This document shows, in pieces, positions 26,625 through 34,662 of a stretch of 49,410 bases of DNA. Below the pieces are notes generated by a model, which did no database searches, had not been told where the DNA came from, and worked only from the letters and a program-made list of their open reading frames with translations. Source of the stretch: Acidimicrobiaceae bacterium (GTDB taxonomy: Bacteria > Actinomycetota > Acidimicrobiia > Acidimicrobiales > UBA8190); contig PLZB01000083.1 of assembly GCA_003151955.1 (NCBI GenBank), positions 1 to 49,410 of the forward strand, read 5' to 3'. Position numbers and translations under genes: made by a program. Each line of letters opens with the position of its first letter. The stretch's first letter is position 1.

Positions 26625-28292
26625 GTGTCCCTGAGGCGACGGCTGGTGGTCGGGATGCTGGGGCTCCTCGTGGCGGCCGTCGTCGCCACCGACGTCGTCA
26701 CCTACTCGTCGCTCAAGTCCTTCCTGGTGGGCCGGCTCGACGAGCAGATCGACCTGGCCCAGTCCCAGGCCTACCGCTACATCGACCGGGCCTACGTCCT
26801 CGACGTCCAGGCCGGGGTGCCCCTCAGCCGCCCCGACCAGCAGCAGGCCTGGTTGGACCAGCTGGCCGGCCAGAGCATCGGGAGTTGTTCGGGGCCCTCC
26901 GGGCCGGCTCCCACCGGCCCCACGACGACCCCGCCCACGACCACCCCGACCGGTGCCACGGCCCGCCGGCCGTTGAGCGCCGTCGTGCTGGCCGACCGAC
27001 TGAACCCGGACGTCTACGCCGAGGTCATCGACGCCCGCGGTCAGGTGGTCTTCCGGGACCCGTCGGGATCCTGCGCCCCGCCCGATCCGGCCCCCCGGCT
27101 CCCGGCTCAGCTCCCCGTCCAGGCCCATCCCAGCCTCCGTCAGTTCGGGGGGACCGGTGGCCCGTTCGTCCCCGACCGCCCCTCCTTCGACACCGGGTCG
27201 TCCCCGGGGGGGACGAACTACCGGGCCCAGGCCATCGCCCTGCCCGGGGGCACACTGGTGACGGCCATCGCCCTCACCCCCACCAACCAGACCCTGGCCA
27301 ACCTCATCCACGTCGAGCTGGTGGTGACCGCGGCAGTCCTCCTCGGGGCCACGGTCCTGGGGCTGATCGTGGTCAGGTTCGGATTGCGGCCCCTCGGGGA
27401 CATGACGGTGACGGCCGGGGCCATCGCGGCCGGGGACCTGACCCGGCGGGTCAGGCGGGCCGACGAGAAGACGGAGGTGGGCCGCCTGGGCCGGGCCCTG
27501 AACGGGATGTTGAGCCAGATCGAGGCGGCCTTCCGGGAGCGGACCGAGTCCGAGCTCCGGCTCCGGCGGTTCGTGGCCGACGCCTCCCACGAGCTCCGGA
27601 CCCCACTGACCTCGATCCGGGGCTACGCCGAGCTGCTCCGGAAGGGGGCGGTGGCCGACGAAGAGGGCCGGCAGCGGGCCGCCGAGCGGATCGAGGGGGA
27701 GGCGGCCCGGATGGGGCGGTTGGTCGACGACCTTCTCCTGCTGGCCCGGCTCGACCAGGGCCGCCCCATCCAGATGGCCCCGGTCGACCTGGGGCGGCTG
27801 GTAGAGGTGGCGGTGGAGGACAGCCGGGCGGCCTACCCCGAGCGGGAGATCACGGCCGACTGCGCTCCCGGGGTGGTCGTCGACGGCGACGCCGACCGGC
27901 TCCGCCAGGTCGTCGACAACCTGGTCGGCAACGCGGCGGTCCACACCCCGGCCGGGACGTCGATCGGGGTGTCGGTCTCGGGCCACGGCGGATGGGCCGT
28001 GCTCAGGGTCAGCGACCAGGGACCCGGTCTCGACGCCGAGCAGCGGGGGCGGGTCTTCGACCGGTTCTACCGGGGGTCGGCGGCCCGGAGCGGGGCCGGG
28101 GCCGGCCTGGGACTGTCCATCGTGGCCGCCCTGGCCCAGGCCCACGGGGGGACGGCCTCGGTGGAGTCGGCTCCGGGTCGGGGGACCACCTTCCTGGTCG
28201 AGGTGCCGAGCGTGGGCACCGGCCACCCGGTGGGAGCGGCCACGGCAGCTCCGACCCCCGAGGACCATGCCCCGGCTCCCGTCCCTCGTTGA
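26625..28292 (+). CDS. Membrane sensor histidine kinase
   Basis: 555 residues. GTG 26625 is preceded at 7 bases by GGAGG (26613-26617), so I prefer it to the longer open frame. TM1 (about 7-26), an extracytoplasmic sensor region with a Thr/Pro-rich linker (TTTPPTTTPTG), TM2 about 225-250, HAMP, then HisKA with phospho-acceptor H322 in DASHELRTPLTS. The HATPase domain shows the N box VDNLVGNAAVHTP, G1 SDQGPGLD and G2 GAGAGLGLSIV. The Asn of the N box and the Gly motifs are intact. The signal is unknown. Its last 26 bases overlap the hydrolase gene. Confidence 0.94.
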   Translation: MSLRRRLVVGMLGLLVAAVVATDVVTYSSLKSFLVGRLDEQIDLAQSQAYRYIDRAYVLDVQAGVPLSRPDQQQAWLDQLAGQSIGSCSGPSGPAPTGPTTTPPTTTPTGATARRPLSAVVLADRLNPDVYAEVIDARGQVVFRDPSGSCAPPDPAPRLPAQLPVQAHPSLRQFGGTGGPFVPDRPSFDTGSSPGGTNYRAQAIALPGGTLVTAIALTPTNQTLANLIHVELVVTAAVLLGATVLGLIVVRFGLRPLGDMTVTAGAIAAGDLTRRVRRADEKTEVGRLGRALNGMLSQIEAAFRERTESELRLRRFVADASHELRTPLTSIRGYAELLRKGAVADEEGRQRAAERIEGEAARMGRLVDDLLLLARLDQGRPIQMAPVDLGRLVEVAVEDSRAAYPEREITADCAPGVVVDGDADRLRQVVDNLVGNAAVHTPAGTSIGVSVSGHGGWAVLRVSDQGPGLDAEQRGRVFDRFYRGSAARSGAGAGLGLSIVAALAQAHGGTASVESAPGRGTTFLVEVPSVGTGHPVGAATAAPTPEDHAPAPVPR

Positions 28293-29121
28293 GGTCGGCG
28301 CCGGGCCGCCGGTCCTCGCCATCCACGGCCAGCCCGGGCTCGGGGCCGACTGGGCCGCCGTGGCGGCCCGGCTGGCCCGGGACCATCTGGTGCTGGCCCC
28401 GGACCGTCCCGGCTACGGGAACAGCGGCGAGGACGCCGACAGCCTGGCCGGGAACGTCGAGGCCCTGGCCGGGCTCCTCCGGCGGCGGGGGCTGGCCCCG
28501 GCCACGGTGGTGGCCCACAGCTACGGGGGCGCCGTGGCCGTCCTCCTGGCCGAGCGCCATCCCGAGCTCGTCTCCGGGCTGGTGCTGGTGGCCTCGGTGG
28601 GCCAGGCCGGCTCCCTCAACCGGTTCGACCGGTTCCTGGCCCTCCCCCTGGTGGGGGAGATCCTCTCGGTCGGGGGCCTCTACGCCGTCGGCCAGGTCCT
28701 CCCCCTGGTCCGCCGGCGGATCCTCCGGGCCCCGGAGCGGTCCTGGCACTGGCTGGCCACCAGCCTCCCCGACGACCACTACCGCCAGGTGGCGTCGGCC
28801 CGGCGGGAGCAGGTCTGGCGGAGCTTCATCAGCGAGCAACGGATCCTCCTGGCCGAGATCGGATCGGTCGAGACGGCCCTGGCCGGGATCCGGGTCCCGA
28901 CCGTGGTTGTGACCGGGACCTGGGACGTGGTCGTCCCCCCTTCGGTGGCGTCGAGCCTGGCGGCCACCATCCCCGGGGCCGAGCTCCTGCTCGTGGCCAG
29001 GACAGGGCACTTCCTTCCCCGTGACCGTCCGGGGGTGGTGGCCGGCGCCGTCCGCCGGGTGGCGGTCCGCACCGGCGACCCTGTCAGCCCTCGAGAGCCC
29101 CCAGGGCCGTCCGGAGCTTGA
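28267..29121 (+). CDS. Alpha/beta hydrolase
   Basis: 284 residues from ATG 28267, inside the end of the kinase gene. Typical alpha/beta hydrolase: oxyanion IHGQPGLGADW, RPGYGNSG, nucleophile elbow VVAHSYGGAVA (S85), acid D220 in GTWDVVVPP and H248 in ARTGHFLP. Substrate unknown. The overlap with the kinase gene implies co-transcription with the two-component system. Its last 38 bases overlap the convergent menF, unusually long for a tail-to-tail pair; the extra C-terminal Pro/Ser tail may reflect loss of an earlier stop. Confidence 0.88.
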   Translation: MPRLPSLVEVGAGPPVLAIHGQPGLGADWAAVAARLARDHLVLAPDRPGYGNSGEDADSLAGNVEALAGLLRRRGLAPATVVAHSYGGAVAVLLAERHPELVSGLVLVASVGQAGSLNRFDRFLALPLVGEILSVGGLYAVGQVLPLVRRRILRAPERSWHWLATSLPDDHYRQVASARREQVWRSFISEQRILLAEIGSVETALAGIRVPTVVVTGTWDVVVPPSVASSLAATIPGAELLLVARTGHFLPRDRPGVVAGAVRRVAVRTGDPVSPREPPGPSGA

Positions 29122-30400
29122 GGGCCGTCTCGGCCAACTCCTCCTTCGGGTCGGAGCCGGCCACGATCCCGGCCCCGGCATGGACCGAGGCCCGGTCCCC
29201 CTCGACCGTGGCCGAGCGGATCCCGACCACGAACTCCCCGTCGCCCCGGCTGTCGACCCAGCCGACGGGTCCGGCGTAGCGCCCCCGGCCGCCCTCCTCG
29301 AGCCGTTCCAGGAGGGCCAGGGCGGCGGCGGTGGGGGAGCCGGCCACGGCCGGGGTGGGGTGGAGGGCGGCCACCAGGTCGAGGACGTCGGGACGGTTCG
29401 GCCCGGGTGCCAGGCGGCCGACCAGCCGGGTGCCGAGGTGGGCCACGGTGGCGAGGCGGACCACCTCGGGCGACAAGGGGACCTCGAGGCGGTCGCAGAG
29501 GGGGGCCAGGATCCCGGCGATGGCATCGACCACCAGACGGTGCTCCTCGGTCTCCTTGGCCGAGCCGACCAGGTGGTCGAGGGCGGAGCGCGACGCCGGG
29601 TCCTCGGCCGGGCCCGGGGGGGCCAGGCCGGCCGTCCCGGCCAGGGGGTGGGAGACGATCCGGTCCCCCCGGCGGGAGACGAGGAGCTCGGGGCTGGCCC
29701 CGATGAAGGATCTGTCGGCGTCCAAGATCCCGAAGACGGTGCAGGCCGGTTCGAGGGCCCGGAAGCGGGCCAGCACGGTGTGGACGTCGACGGGCCGGTC
29801 GAACCGGGCGTCGACCCGGCGGGCCAGGACCACCTTGGAGACCTCCCCGGCGGTAATGGCGTCGAGGGCGGCTTCGCAGGCCCGGACGAAGTCCTCCTCG
29901 GAGGGGACCGGGACGAGGAGCTCCCCCGGGCCCCGCTGGGCGGGCCGGGCCGGTGGGGGTCCAGCCAGGGCGGCCAGAGCCCGGTCGACGACCTCGGCGG
30001 ACGCGGGGTCGGGCCCGACGTCGGCCTCGACGACGGTGGCCCAGACCTCGTCACCGGTCCGGGCGACGGTCAGGGCCGGGACGACCAACCGGGCCGGCTC
30101 CCCGGCCCCGAAGGGGAGGGCCCCGAAGGCGACGGGACCCGATCCGGCCCGTTCCAGGGGGTCGACGGCCCGGATGGCCCCCAGCCAGGTGGTGACGGCG
30201 GCGGGGTCACCGGCGAGGAGTCCCCGGGGGTAGTCGAGGGAGGCGGCCCGCCCTCGGCCGGCCATGGTCCGGTGACTGCGGTCGAGGACGGCCCCGTCGC
30301 CGGCCCCGGCTCCGGCGGCGAAAGCCAGCCCGTCGACGACGGTCCCAGCCGGGAGGGGCACCGTGCATGACCGCAGCGAGCCGGGGTCGGGGAAGGTCAC
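29084..30400 (-). CDS. menF: Isochorismate synthase
   Basis: 438 residues from GTG 30400, which overlaps the menG stop by 4 bases. The C-terminal chorismate-binding domain has EVSKVVLARRV, FIGASPELLV, SHPLAGTAGLAPPG, KETEEHRLVVDAI, ALHPTPAVAGSP and SATVEGDRASVHAGAGIVAG, as in MenF/EntC/DhbC. Because it is paired with menG I call menaquinone rather than siderophore synthesis, though an anthranilate/salicylate-type relative cannot be fully excluded. Converts chorismate to isochorismate, the first step to menaquinone. The frame is open further upstream only as a shadow. Confidence 0.88.
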   Translation of the reverse strand: MTFPDPGSLRSCTVPLPAGTVVDGLAFAAGAGAGDGAVLDRSHRTMAGRGRAASLDYPRGLLAGDPAAVTTWLGAIRAVDPLERAGSGPVAFGALPFGAGEPARLVVPALTVARTGDEVWATVVEADVGPDPASAEVVDRALAALAGPPPARPAQRGPGELLVPVPSEEDFVRACEAALDAITAGEVSKVVLARRVDARFDRPVDVHTVLARFRALEPACTVFGILDADRSFIGASPELLVSRRGDRIVSHPLAGTAGLAPPGPAEDPASRSALDHLVGSAKETEEHRLVVDAIAGILAPLCDRLEVPLSPEVVRLATVAHLGTRLVGRLAPGPNRPDVLDLVAALHPTPAVAGSPTAAALALLERLEEGGRGRYAGPVGWVDSRGDGEFVVGIRSATVEGDRASVHAGAGIVAGSDPKEELAETALKLRTALGALEG

Positions 30401-31116
30401 CGGCCCACCCGGGTGGCCGTGACGAGCTGGACGATCCCCCCCATGAGGAGGTGGCGGTTGACCCCGGAGAAGCCTCCCCGGGCCACCATGGCCCGGAGCT
30501 CCTCGCCGGGGGGGAGGTAGGCCACCGACCTGGGGAGGTACCGGTAGGCCGGGGCATCGGAGAGGAGGCCCCCGATGAGGGGGGCACCCCGGGTGAACCA
30601 GACGCGGTGGCCCCAGCGGAGGACGGAGTTGGAGGGCTCGGCCACGTCGAGGAGGGCGATCCGGCCCCCGGGGCGGACGACCCGGCCCAGCTCGGCCAGG
30701 ACGGTGGGGAGGTCGGCGAAGTTCCGGAGGGCAAAGCCGCAGGTGGCCCCGTCGACCGAGGCCACCCCCAGGGGGAGGGCGGACCCGTCGCCCTGGGCCA
30801 GTGGGACCCCGGCCCGGCCGGTGGCGAGCATCCCGGCCGAGAGGTCGATCCCGAGGGGACGCAGTCCCCGGCGGGAGAGGAGCCGGCAGAGGTCGCCGGT
30901 GCCGCAGGCCAGGTCGAGGACGACCGATCCAGGGGGGAGGGCCAGGGCGGAGACGGTCCGCCGCCGCCAGATCCCGTCCAGGCCGAACGTCATCAGCCGG
31001 TTGACGAGGTCGTAGCGGGGGGCGATGGTGTCGAACATCCCCCGGACCATGGCCACCTTCTCGTCCCCGGTGGGGAGGTCCCCGAGGTCCGGGCCGGCCC
31101 CGCCCCGGGCCGTCAC
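30397..31116 (-). CDS. menG: Demethylmenaquinone methyltransferase (UbiE/MenG type)
   Basis: 239 residues from GTG 31116. SAM-dependent methyltransferase with the family N terminus KVAMVRGMFDTIAPRYDLVN, motif I VLDLACGTGDLCRLL, IDLSAGMLATGR, then the post-I region GFALRNFADLPTVLAELGRV and RVVRPGGRIALLDV. It performs the last methylation of menaquinone. GTG overlaps the regulator stop by 4 bases and its stop overlaps menF by 4, so MerR-menG-menF is one tightly coupled operon. Confidence 0.93.
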   Translation of the reverse strand: MTARGGAGPDLGDLPTGDEKVAMVRGMFDTIAPRYDLVNRLMTFGLDGIWRRRTVSALALPPGSVVLDLACGTGDLCRLLSRRGLRPLGIDLSAGMLATGRAGVPLAQGDGSALPLGVASVDGATCGFALRNFADLPTVLAELGRVVRPGGRIALLDVAEPSNSVLRWGHRVWFTRGAPLIGGLLSDAPAYRYLPRSVAYLPPGEELRAMVARGGFSGVNRHLLMGGIVQLVTATRVGR

Positions 31117-31853
31117 CGGCCGGACTCGGCCCGGACGGCCAGGAGCTCGTCCTCGGTCCCGACCTGCTCGATGTGGTCGAGGGCGGCCTGGAGGAGGACC
31201 CGGGTGAAGTGGTGGGCGACCAGGGTGCTGGTGGCGGGGAGGATGGCGTGGAAGGCCTCCACCAGCCGGTCGGTGGAGGGCTCCCCGTCCCCCTGGCGCT
31301 GGGGCCGGCGGACATGGGCGTCGAAGAGGTCCACGGCCCGGCGGGCCACGGCCTGCATCCCCTGGTGGTGCTGGCGGGCCAGGTCGAGGAGATCGGGGAG
31401 GGGGATCCCCCACTCGAGGAGGGTCAGCCCGGCCCGGGCCACCTCGATGTCGCCCTCGGTGTAGCCCTCGACGGTCCCGATCCGGTGGGCCACGAGGAGG
31501 CCCTCCCGGGCCACGGCCTGGAGCAGGGGGGTCGGGATCCCGGTCCGCCCGGCCAGCTCCTCCAGGGTGAGGAGGTGGTCGTCGTCATGGAGGACCTCGT
31601 CGGCGAGCGCCCCCACCAGGGCCTCGTCGGCGGCGTCGAGCTCCCCGGAGATGACCCGGGCGATGGTGGCCAGGGTGAAGCCCTTGGCCTGGAGGGCCCG
31701 GATCCGCTCCAGCCGGGCCCGGTGCCCGTCGTCGTACCAGGCCACCCGCCCCTCCCGGCGGGGGGGAGGGAGGAGGCCCTTGGCCTGGTAGTAGCGGACG
31801 GTGTCGACGGTGACCCCCGCCTCCTCGGCCAGTTGCTCCACCCGTCGCTCCAC
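31113..31853 (-). CDS. MerR-family regulator with two tandem HTH domains
   Basis: 246 residues from GTG 31853, 6 bases after TAGAAT. The first MerR domain (1-72) reads VEQLAEEAGVTVDTVRYYQ, then KGLLPPPRREGRVAWYDD. A second, MerR-like helix-turn-helix follows (about 92-155): LEELAGRTGIPTPLLQAVAR, EGLL, GYTEGDIEVARAGLTLLEWG. The C terminus is helical (HHQGMQAVARRAVDLFDAHV). It leads an operon with menG and menF, so it may adjust menaquinone synthesis and its own expression; the ligand is unknown and no metal-binding Cys cluster is seen. Confidence 0.85.
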   Translation of the reverse strand: MERRVEQLAEEAGVTVDTVRYYQAKGLLPPPRREGRVAWYDDGHRARLERIRALQAKGFTLATIARVISGELDAADEALVGALADEVLHDDDHLLTLEELAGRTGIPTPLLQAVAREGLLVAHRIGTVEGYTEGDIEVARAGLTLLEWGIPLPDLLDLARQHHQGMQAVARRAVDLFDAHVRRPQRQGDGEPSTDRLVEAFHAILPATSTLVAHHFTRVLLQAALDHIEQVGTEDELLAVRAESGR

Positions 31854-31859
31854 GGCCCC

Positions 31860-31865
31860 ATTCTA
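31860..31865 (-). promoter_or_regulatory. -10 element TAGAAT with imperfect palindrome upstream
   Basis: On the minus strand TAGAAT is followed by 6 bases and GTG 31853. Just upstream, 31867-31882, the minus strand reads AGTGCGAGCGATCACT, whose ends AGTG/CACT are inverted. It lies between the expected -35 and -10, where MerR-type operators sit. Confidence 0.45.
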
Positions 31866-31973
31866 TGAGTGATCGCTCGCACTGTTGGAGTCGGCGGTCG
31901 GATCGGGTCGGCGGGGCATGCGCCGGTCAGGTCCGCACGGTCATCGATCCGGAGCCTCAAGTGAGATTCTCGC

Positions 31974-31979
31974 TACGCT
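31974..31979 (+). promoter_or_regulatory. -10 element TACGCT before the first DUF4190-like gene
   Basis: TACGCT ends 33 bases before GTG 32013. A GGGAGG at 31991-31996 would serve as a Shine-Dalgarno at rather long spacing, so this transcript would have a short leader, unlike most others here. Confidence 0.35.
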
Positions 31980-32012
31980 GAGCGCACGACGGGAGGCGGG
32001 AATGGGAAACCG

Positions 32013-32504
32013 GTGAGCGAAACGGGAGCGGGTCCGGGCGAGGTCTGGGACGAGCCCGCGGCGCCGGGGGCAGCCCCCCAGCCGCCGCCGGGATACCCGC
32101 CACCACTGTCCGGCCCGCCTGCCTACGGCTACGGGCCCCCCGCCTACGGCCCCCCCGCCTACGGCTACGGGCCGACGGCCTACGGCTACGGGCCGACGGC
32201 CTACGGCTACGGCCCTGCCGTCCGGCCCACCAACGGCCTGGCCGTCGCCGCCTTCGTCACCGGCCTCTGCGGCCTCATCCCCTACTTCGGGATCCTCTCC
32301 GCGCTGGTCGCCATCGGGCTCGGTATCGGGGCCCGGCACCAGATCAAGGCCTCCGGAGACAGCCAGGGGGGTGCCGGTCTGGCCCTGGCCGGTCTCATCG
32401 TCGGCTCCGTCATCGCCGCCCTCTATGCCCTCGTCATCGTCCTCCTGATCGTGGCCATCCACAGCCAGTCCTGTGGGGGAAGCAGCGTGACGTGCGGATC
32501 ATGA
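32013..32504 (+). CDS. DUF4190-like membrane protein with Pro/Ala/Tyr/Gly repeats
   Basis: 163 residues. The N terminus is a low-complexity block of [PT]AYGYGP-type repeats (about 35-70), followed by NGLAVAAFVTGLCGLIP, a second hydrophobic stretch to IGARHQIK, a Gly/Asp loop and a last helix (ALAGLIVGSVIAALYALVIV). This two-helix hairpin with a connecting GxxAxxQI is the DUF4190 pattern; the domain has no known function and often sits behind Pro-rich tails. The next gene is a paralogue 10 bases away. Confidence 0.8.
   Translation: MSETGAGPGEVWDEPAAPGAAPQPPPGYPPPLSGPPAYGYGPPAYGPPAYGYGPTAYGYGPTAYGYGPAVRPTNGLAVAAFVTGLCGLIPYFGILSALVAIGLGIGARHQIKASGDSQGGAGLALAGLIVGSVIAALYALVIVLLIVAIHSQSCGGSSVTCGS
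32112..32220 (+). repeat. Tyr/Gly/Pro codon repeats in the first DUF4190-like gene
   Basis: Repeated gcctacggctacgggcc-type units code for AYGYGP and AYGPP. Two adjacent 18-base units (ACGGCCTACGGCTACGGG) are identical. Confidence 0.85.
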
Positions 32505-32514
32505 GGTACCAGGG

Positions 32515-33000
32515 ATGACCGAATCCGACCAACCCCAGGCCCAACCGGCTCCGGGATCCCAACCGACGTCGGGTCCTCCCGCCGCCTGGATACCTCCCGG
32601 CTACGGCCCCCCTCCGGGCTACGGCCCGCCTCCGGGCTACGGCCCCCCTCCTGGCTACGGCCCCCCTCCTGGCTACGGCCCGCCTCCCGGCTACGGCCCG
32701 ATGGCGTGGTATCCGCCCAAACGGACCAACGGTCTCGCCATCGCCGCCCTGGTCTGCGGGGCAGCCGGGATCATGTTCTACGGGATCCCCTCCATCGTCG
32801 GGCTCTTCCTCGGCATCGCGGCCCGCAGGCAGATCCGGGCCGGGGGCGGGGTGGAGGACGGCGACGGCATGGCCCTGGCCGGGATCATCATCGGCTGGGT
32901 CTTCGTGGGGCTCTGGGTCATCGCCGCCGTGGTGATCACCGTGGTGGTGGTGGTGGCCAACCACCACCACTCCACCGGCGGGGGGCCCTTCACCCAGTGA
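32515..33000 (+). CDS. DUF4190-like membrane protein, paralogue with GYGPPP repeats
   Basis: 161 residues from ATG 32515. Six copies of PPGYG(P) at about 27-62, then RTNGLAIAALVCGAAGIMFY, a second hydrophobic part to LGIAARRQIRAG, and a final helix GIIIGWVFVGLWVIAAVVIT. It ends with a His cluster (NHHHSTGG) that could bind metal. It shares the arrangement and the NGLA[VI]AA and IGAR/IAAR-[HR]QI motifs with its neighbour, so the pair arose by duplication. Probably co-transcribed with it. Function unknown. Confidence 0.8.
   Translation: MTESDQPQAQPAPGSQPTSGPPAAWIPPGYGPPPGYGPPPGYGPPPGYGPPPGYGPPPGYGPMAWYPPKRTNGLAIAALVCGAAGIMFYGIPSIVGLFLGIAARRQIRAGGGVEDGDGMALAGIIIGWVFVGLWVIAAVVITVVVVVANHHHSTGGGPFTQ
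32593..32700 (+). repeat. Six 18-bp GYGPPP-coding tandem repeats
   Basis: Units of cc[cgt]cc[cgt]ggctacggcc[cg] run without interruption and differ mainly at third codon positions. Confidence 0.9.
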
Positions 33001-33031
33001 CGGCTCCCGGCGGGCCGGGCGTCGGCTCGGC

Positions 33032-33487
33032 TCAGCGGTAGTAGCGGTAGACGACCTGGGCCACGCAGGAGGGCTTGGTCGATCCCTCGGTCTCGAAGGT
33101 CAGGTCCAGGTTCACCTGGACCCCGCCCTCGACGTCCTCGACCGAGGCGATGGCCACGCCGCACCGGAGCTTCGACCCCACCTTGACCGGGGCCGGGAAC
33201 CGGACCTTGTTGCAGCCGTAGTTGACCCCGAAGGTCATCCCTTCGACGACGAGGACCTCGCCCAGGAGGACCGGAGCCAGGGCCAGGGTCAGGTATCCAT
33301 GGGCGATGGCGGCCCCGAAGGGCCCCCCGGCGGCCCGCTCGGGGTCGACGTGGATCCACTGGTGGTCCCCGGTGGCGTCGGCGAAGAGGTTGACCTGGTC
33401 CTGGGTGATGGTCCGCCAGTCGGACCAGCCCAGATGCTGGCCCACGATGCCGTGGAACTGGTCGATGCCGTTGACGGTGGTGGTCAT
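33032..33487 (-). CDS. MaoC-like (hot-dog fold) dehydratase
   Basis: 151 residues from ATG 33487. The MaoC hydratase signature is present: FADATGDHQWIHVDPERA contains the catalytic Asp/His (D-x-x-x-x-H), followed by PFGAAIAHGYLTLALAP. Such single-domain proteins are (R)-specific enoyl-CoA hydratases in fatty acid or polyhydroxyalkanoate metabolism; the substrate is not shown. A single-domain protein of 151 residues is typical. It has its own TAGGGT element 8 bases upstream. Confidence 0.9.
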   Translation of the reverse strand: MTTTVNGIDQFHGIVGQHLGWSDWRTITQDQVNLFADATGDHQWIHVDPERAAGGPFGAAIAHGYLTLALAPVLLGEVLVVEGMTFGVNYGCNKVRFPAPVKVGSKLRCGVAIASVEDVEGGVQVNLDLTFETEGSTKPSCVAQVVYRYYR

Positions 33488-33495
33488 GGCCGAGA

Positions 33496-33501
33496 ACCCT
33501 A
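33496..33501 (-). promoter_or_regulatory. -10 element TAGGGT before the MaoC gene
   Basis: On the minus strand TAGGGT, 8 bases, ATG 33487. It lies in the 26-base gap after the small membrane protein gene, so the MaoC gene can be expressed separately. Confidence 0.4.
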
Positions 33502-33513
33502 CGCGGGTTGGCG

Positions 33514-33876
33514 TCAGCGGAACCAGATCTTGCCGTACTCCCTGCTCCGGGGGTGGAGGAGGGCGACGAGGAGGGCCACGGCGAAGAGGATGGAGAAGAG
33601 GAGGCTGAGGCTGACGATCCCCAGGCTGAGGATCCAGGCGTAGACGAGGAGGCTGATCGAGACGGCGACGATGTCGAGGATGTAGCCCCACTTCTTCTCG
33701 TTGGCGATCCCGAAGCCGGCCACCCCCTCGGCCAGGGAGGCCAGGAAGAGGTAGAGGAAGCCGGTCCTCCCGAAGGCCAGGGCGGCGAAGACGGTGAAGG
33801 CGGCGTTCAGGTAGGAGAGGATGACCGCGCTCTGGAGGGTCTGGGGCTGCGACGGGTCGAACCACCGCTTCTCCAT
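33514..33876 (-). CDS. Small polytopic membrane protein, unknown function
   Basis: 120 residues from ATG 33876. About four hydrophobic segments: LSYLNAAFTVFAALAFG, FLYLFLASLAEGVAGFGIAN, WGYILDIVAVSISLLVYAWI and IVSLSLLFSILFAVALLVAL, ending in a basic REYGKIWFR. The gene has a -10-like CAGAAT 6 bases upstream. I do not recognise a family. It lies between the MaoC gene and the divergent metal transporter. Confidence 0.7.
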   Translation of the reverse strand: MEKRWFDPSQPQTLQSAVILSYLNAAFTVFAALAFGRTGFLYLFLASLAEGVAGFGIANEKKWGYILDIVAVSISLLVYAWILSLGIVSLSLLFSILFAVALLVALLHPRSREYGKIWFR

Positions 33877-33926
33877 GGGTCCATTCTGCCAGCTGGGCCG
33901 GCCGACGGGCATCGGGCCGGCCCGGG

Positions 33927-33932
33927 TAGCAT
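33927..33932 (+). promoter_or_regulatory. -10 element TAGCAT before the VIT1/CCC1 gene
   Basis: TAGCAT, 7 bases, GTG 33940; exact leaderless spacing and no Shine-Dalgarno. It decides the start, since the open frame continues 430 bases upstream. Confidence 0.55.
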
Positions 33933-33939
33933 CCCAGGG

Positions 33940-34662
33940 GTGACCACCCCCGGGGACCACCACCGGGACGAGCACGTCCACCGCGACGTTCAGGGCGGCT
34001 TCGCCCGGGCCGCCGTCTTCGGGGCCTCCGACGGGCTCGTCACCAACCTCTCCCTCATCCTGGGGATGGCCGGGGCCCACCCCGCCGCCGGGGTGGTCCG
34101 CCTGGCCGGCCTGGCCGGCCTGGTGGCCGGGGCCTTCTCCATGGCGGCCGGGGAGTACGTCTCCATGCGGGCCCAGACCGAGCTCTTCGAGCGGGAGCTG
34201 GCCCTCGAGCGGAAGTCGATCTCGGACCGTCCCGAGGTCGAGCGGCGGGAGCTGGTGAAGCTCTACGAGGGCCGGGGCATCGACCCCGAGCTGGCCCGGG
34301 CCCTGGCCGGGGAGATGATGCGGACCCCGGAGCTGGCCCTCGAGACCCACGCCCGGGAGGAGCTCGGCATCGACCCGGGGGCCTTGGGGTCGCCCAACAA
34401 GGCATCCCTCTCCTCCTTCGCCATGTTCGGCATGGGAGCCCTCCTCCCCCTCCTGCCCTGGCTCCTGGCCGGCGGGACGGGGGCCATCGTGGCCTCGGTG
34501 ATCCTCGGCACCCTGGGATCGCTCGGGATCGGGGCCGCCCTGGCCTACTTCACCAAGAAGACCTGGTGGCGCTCGGCGCTCCGCCAGCTCCTCATCTCCA
34601 CCGTCGCCGCCGGGGTCACGTTCGGGGTCGGGGCGCTGGTGGGGACCACCGTCCACCACTGA
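33940..34662 (+). CDS. VIT1/CCC1-family Fe2+/Mn2+ transporter
   Basis: 240 residues from GTG 33940. Hydrophilic His-rich N terminus (GDHHRDEHVHRDVQ), then FGASDGLVTNLSLILGMAGA, GLVAGAFSMAAGEYVSMRAQ and the charged metal-binding cytosolic helices (ERELALERKSISDRPEVERR), followed by three C-terminal membrane segments. The conserved Asp/Met residues of helix 1 and the Glu-rich loop are intact. Family members move Fe2+ or Mn2+ out of the cytosol; direction here is inferred. Its last 47 bases overlap the convergent mshD. Confidence 0.92.
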   Translation: MTTPGDHHRDEHVHRDVQGGFARAAVFGASDGLVTNLSLILGMAGAHPAAGVVRLAGLAGLVAGAFSMAAGEYVSMRAQTELFERELALERKSISDRPEVERRELVKLYEGRGIDPELARALAGEMMRTPELALETHAREELGIDPGALGSPNKASLSSFAMFGMGALLPLLPWLLAGGTGAIVASVILGTLGSLGIGAALAYFTKKTWWRSALRQLLISTVAAGVTFGVGALVGTTVHH

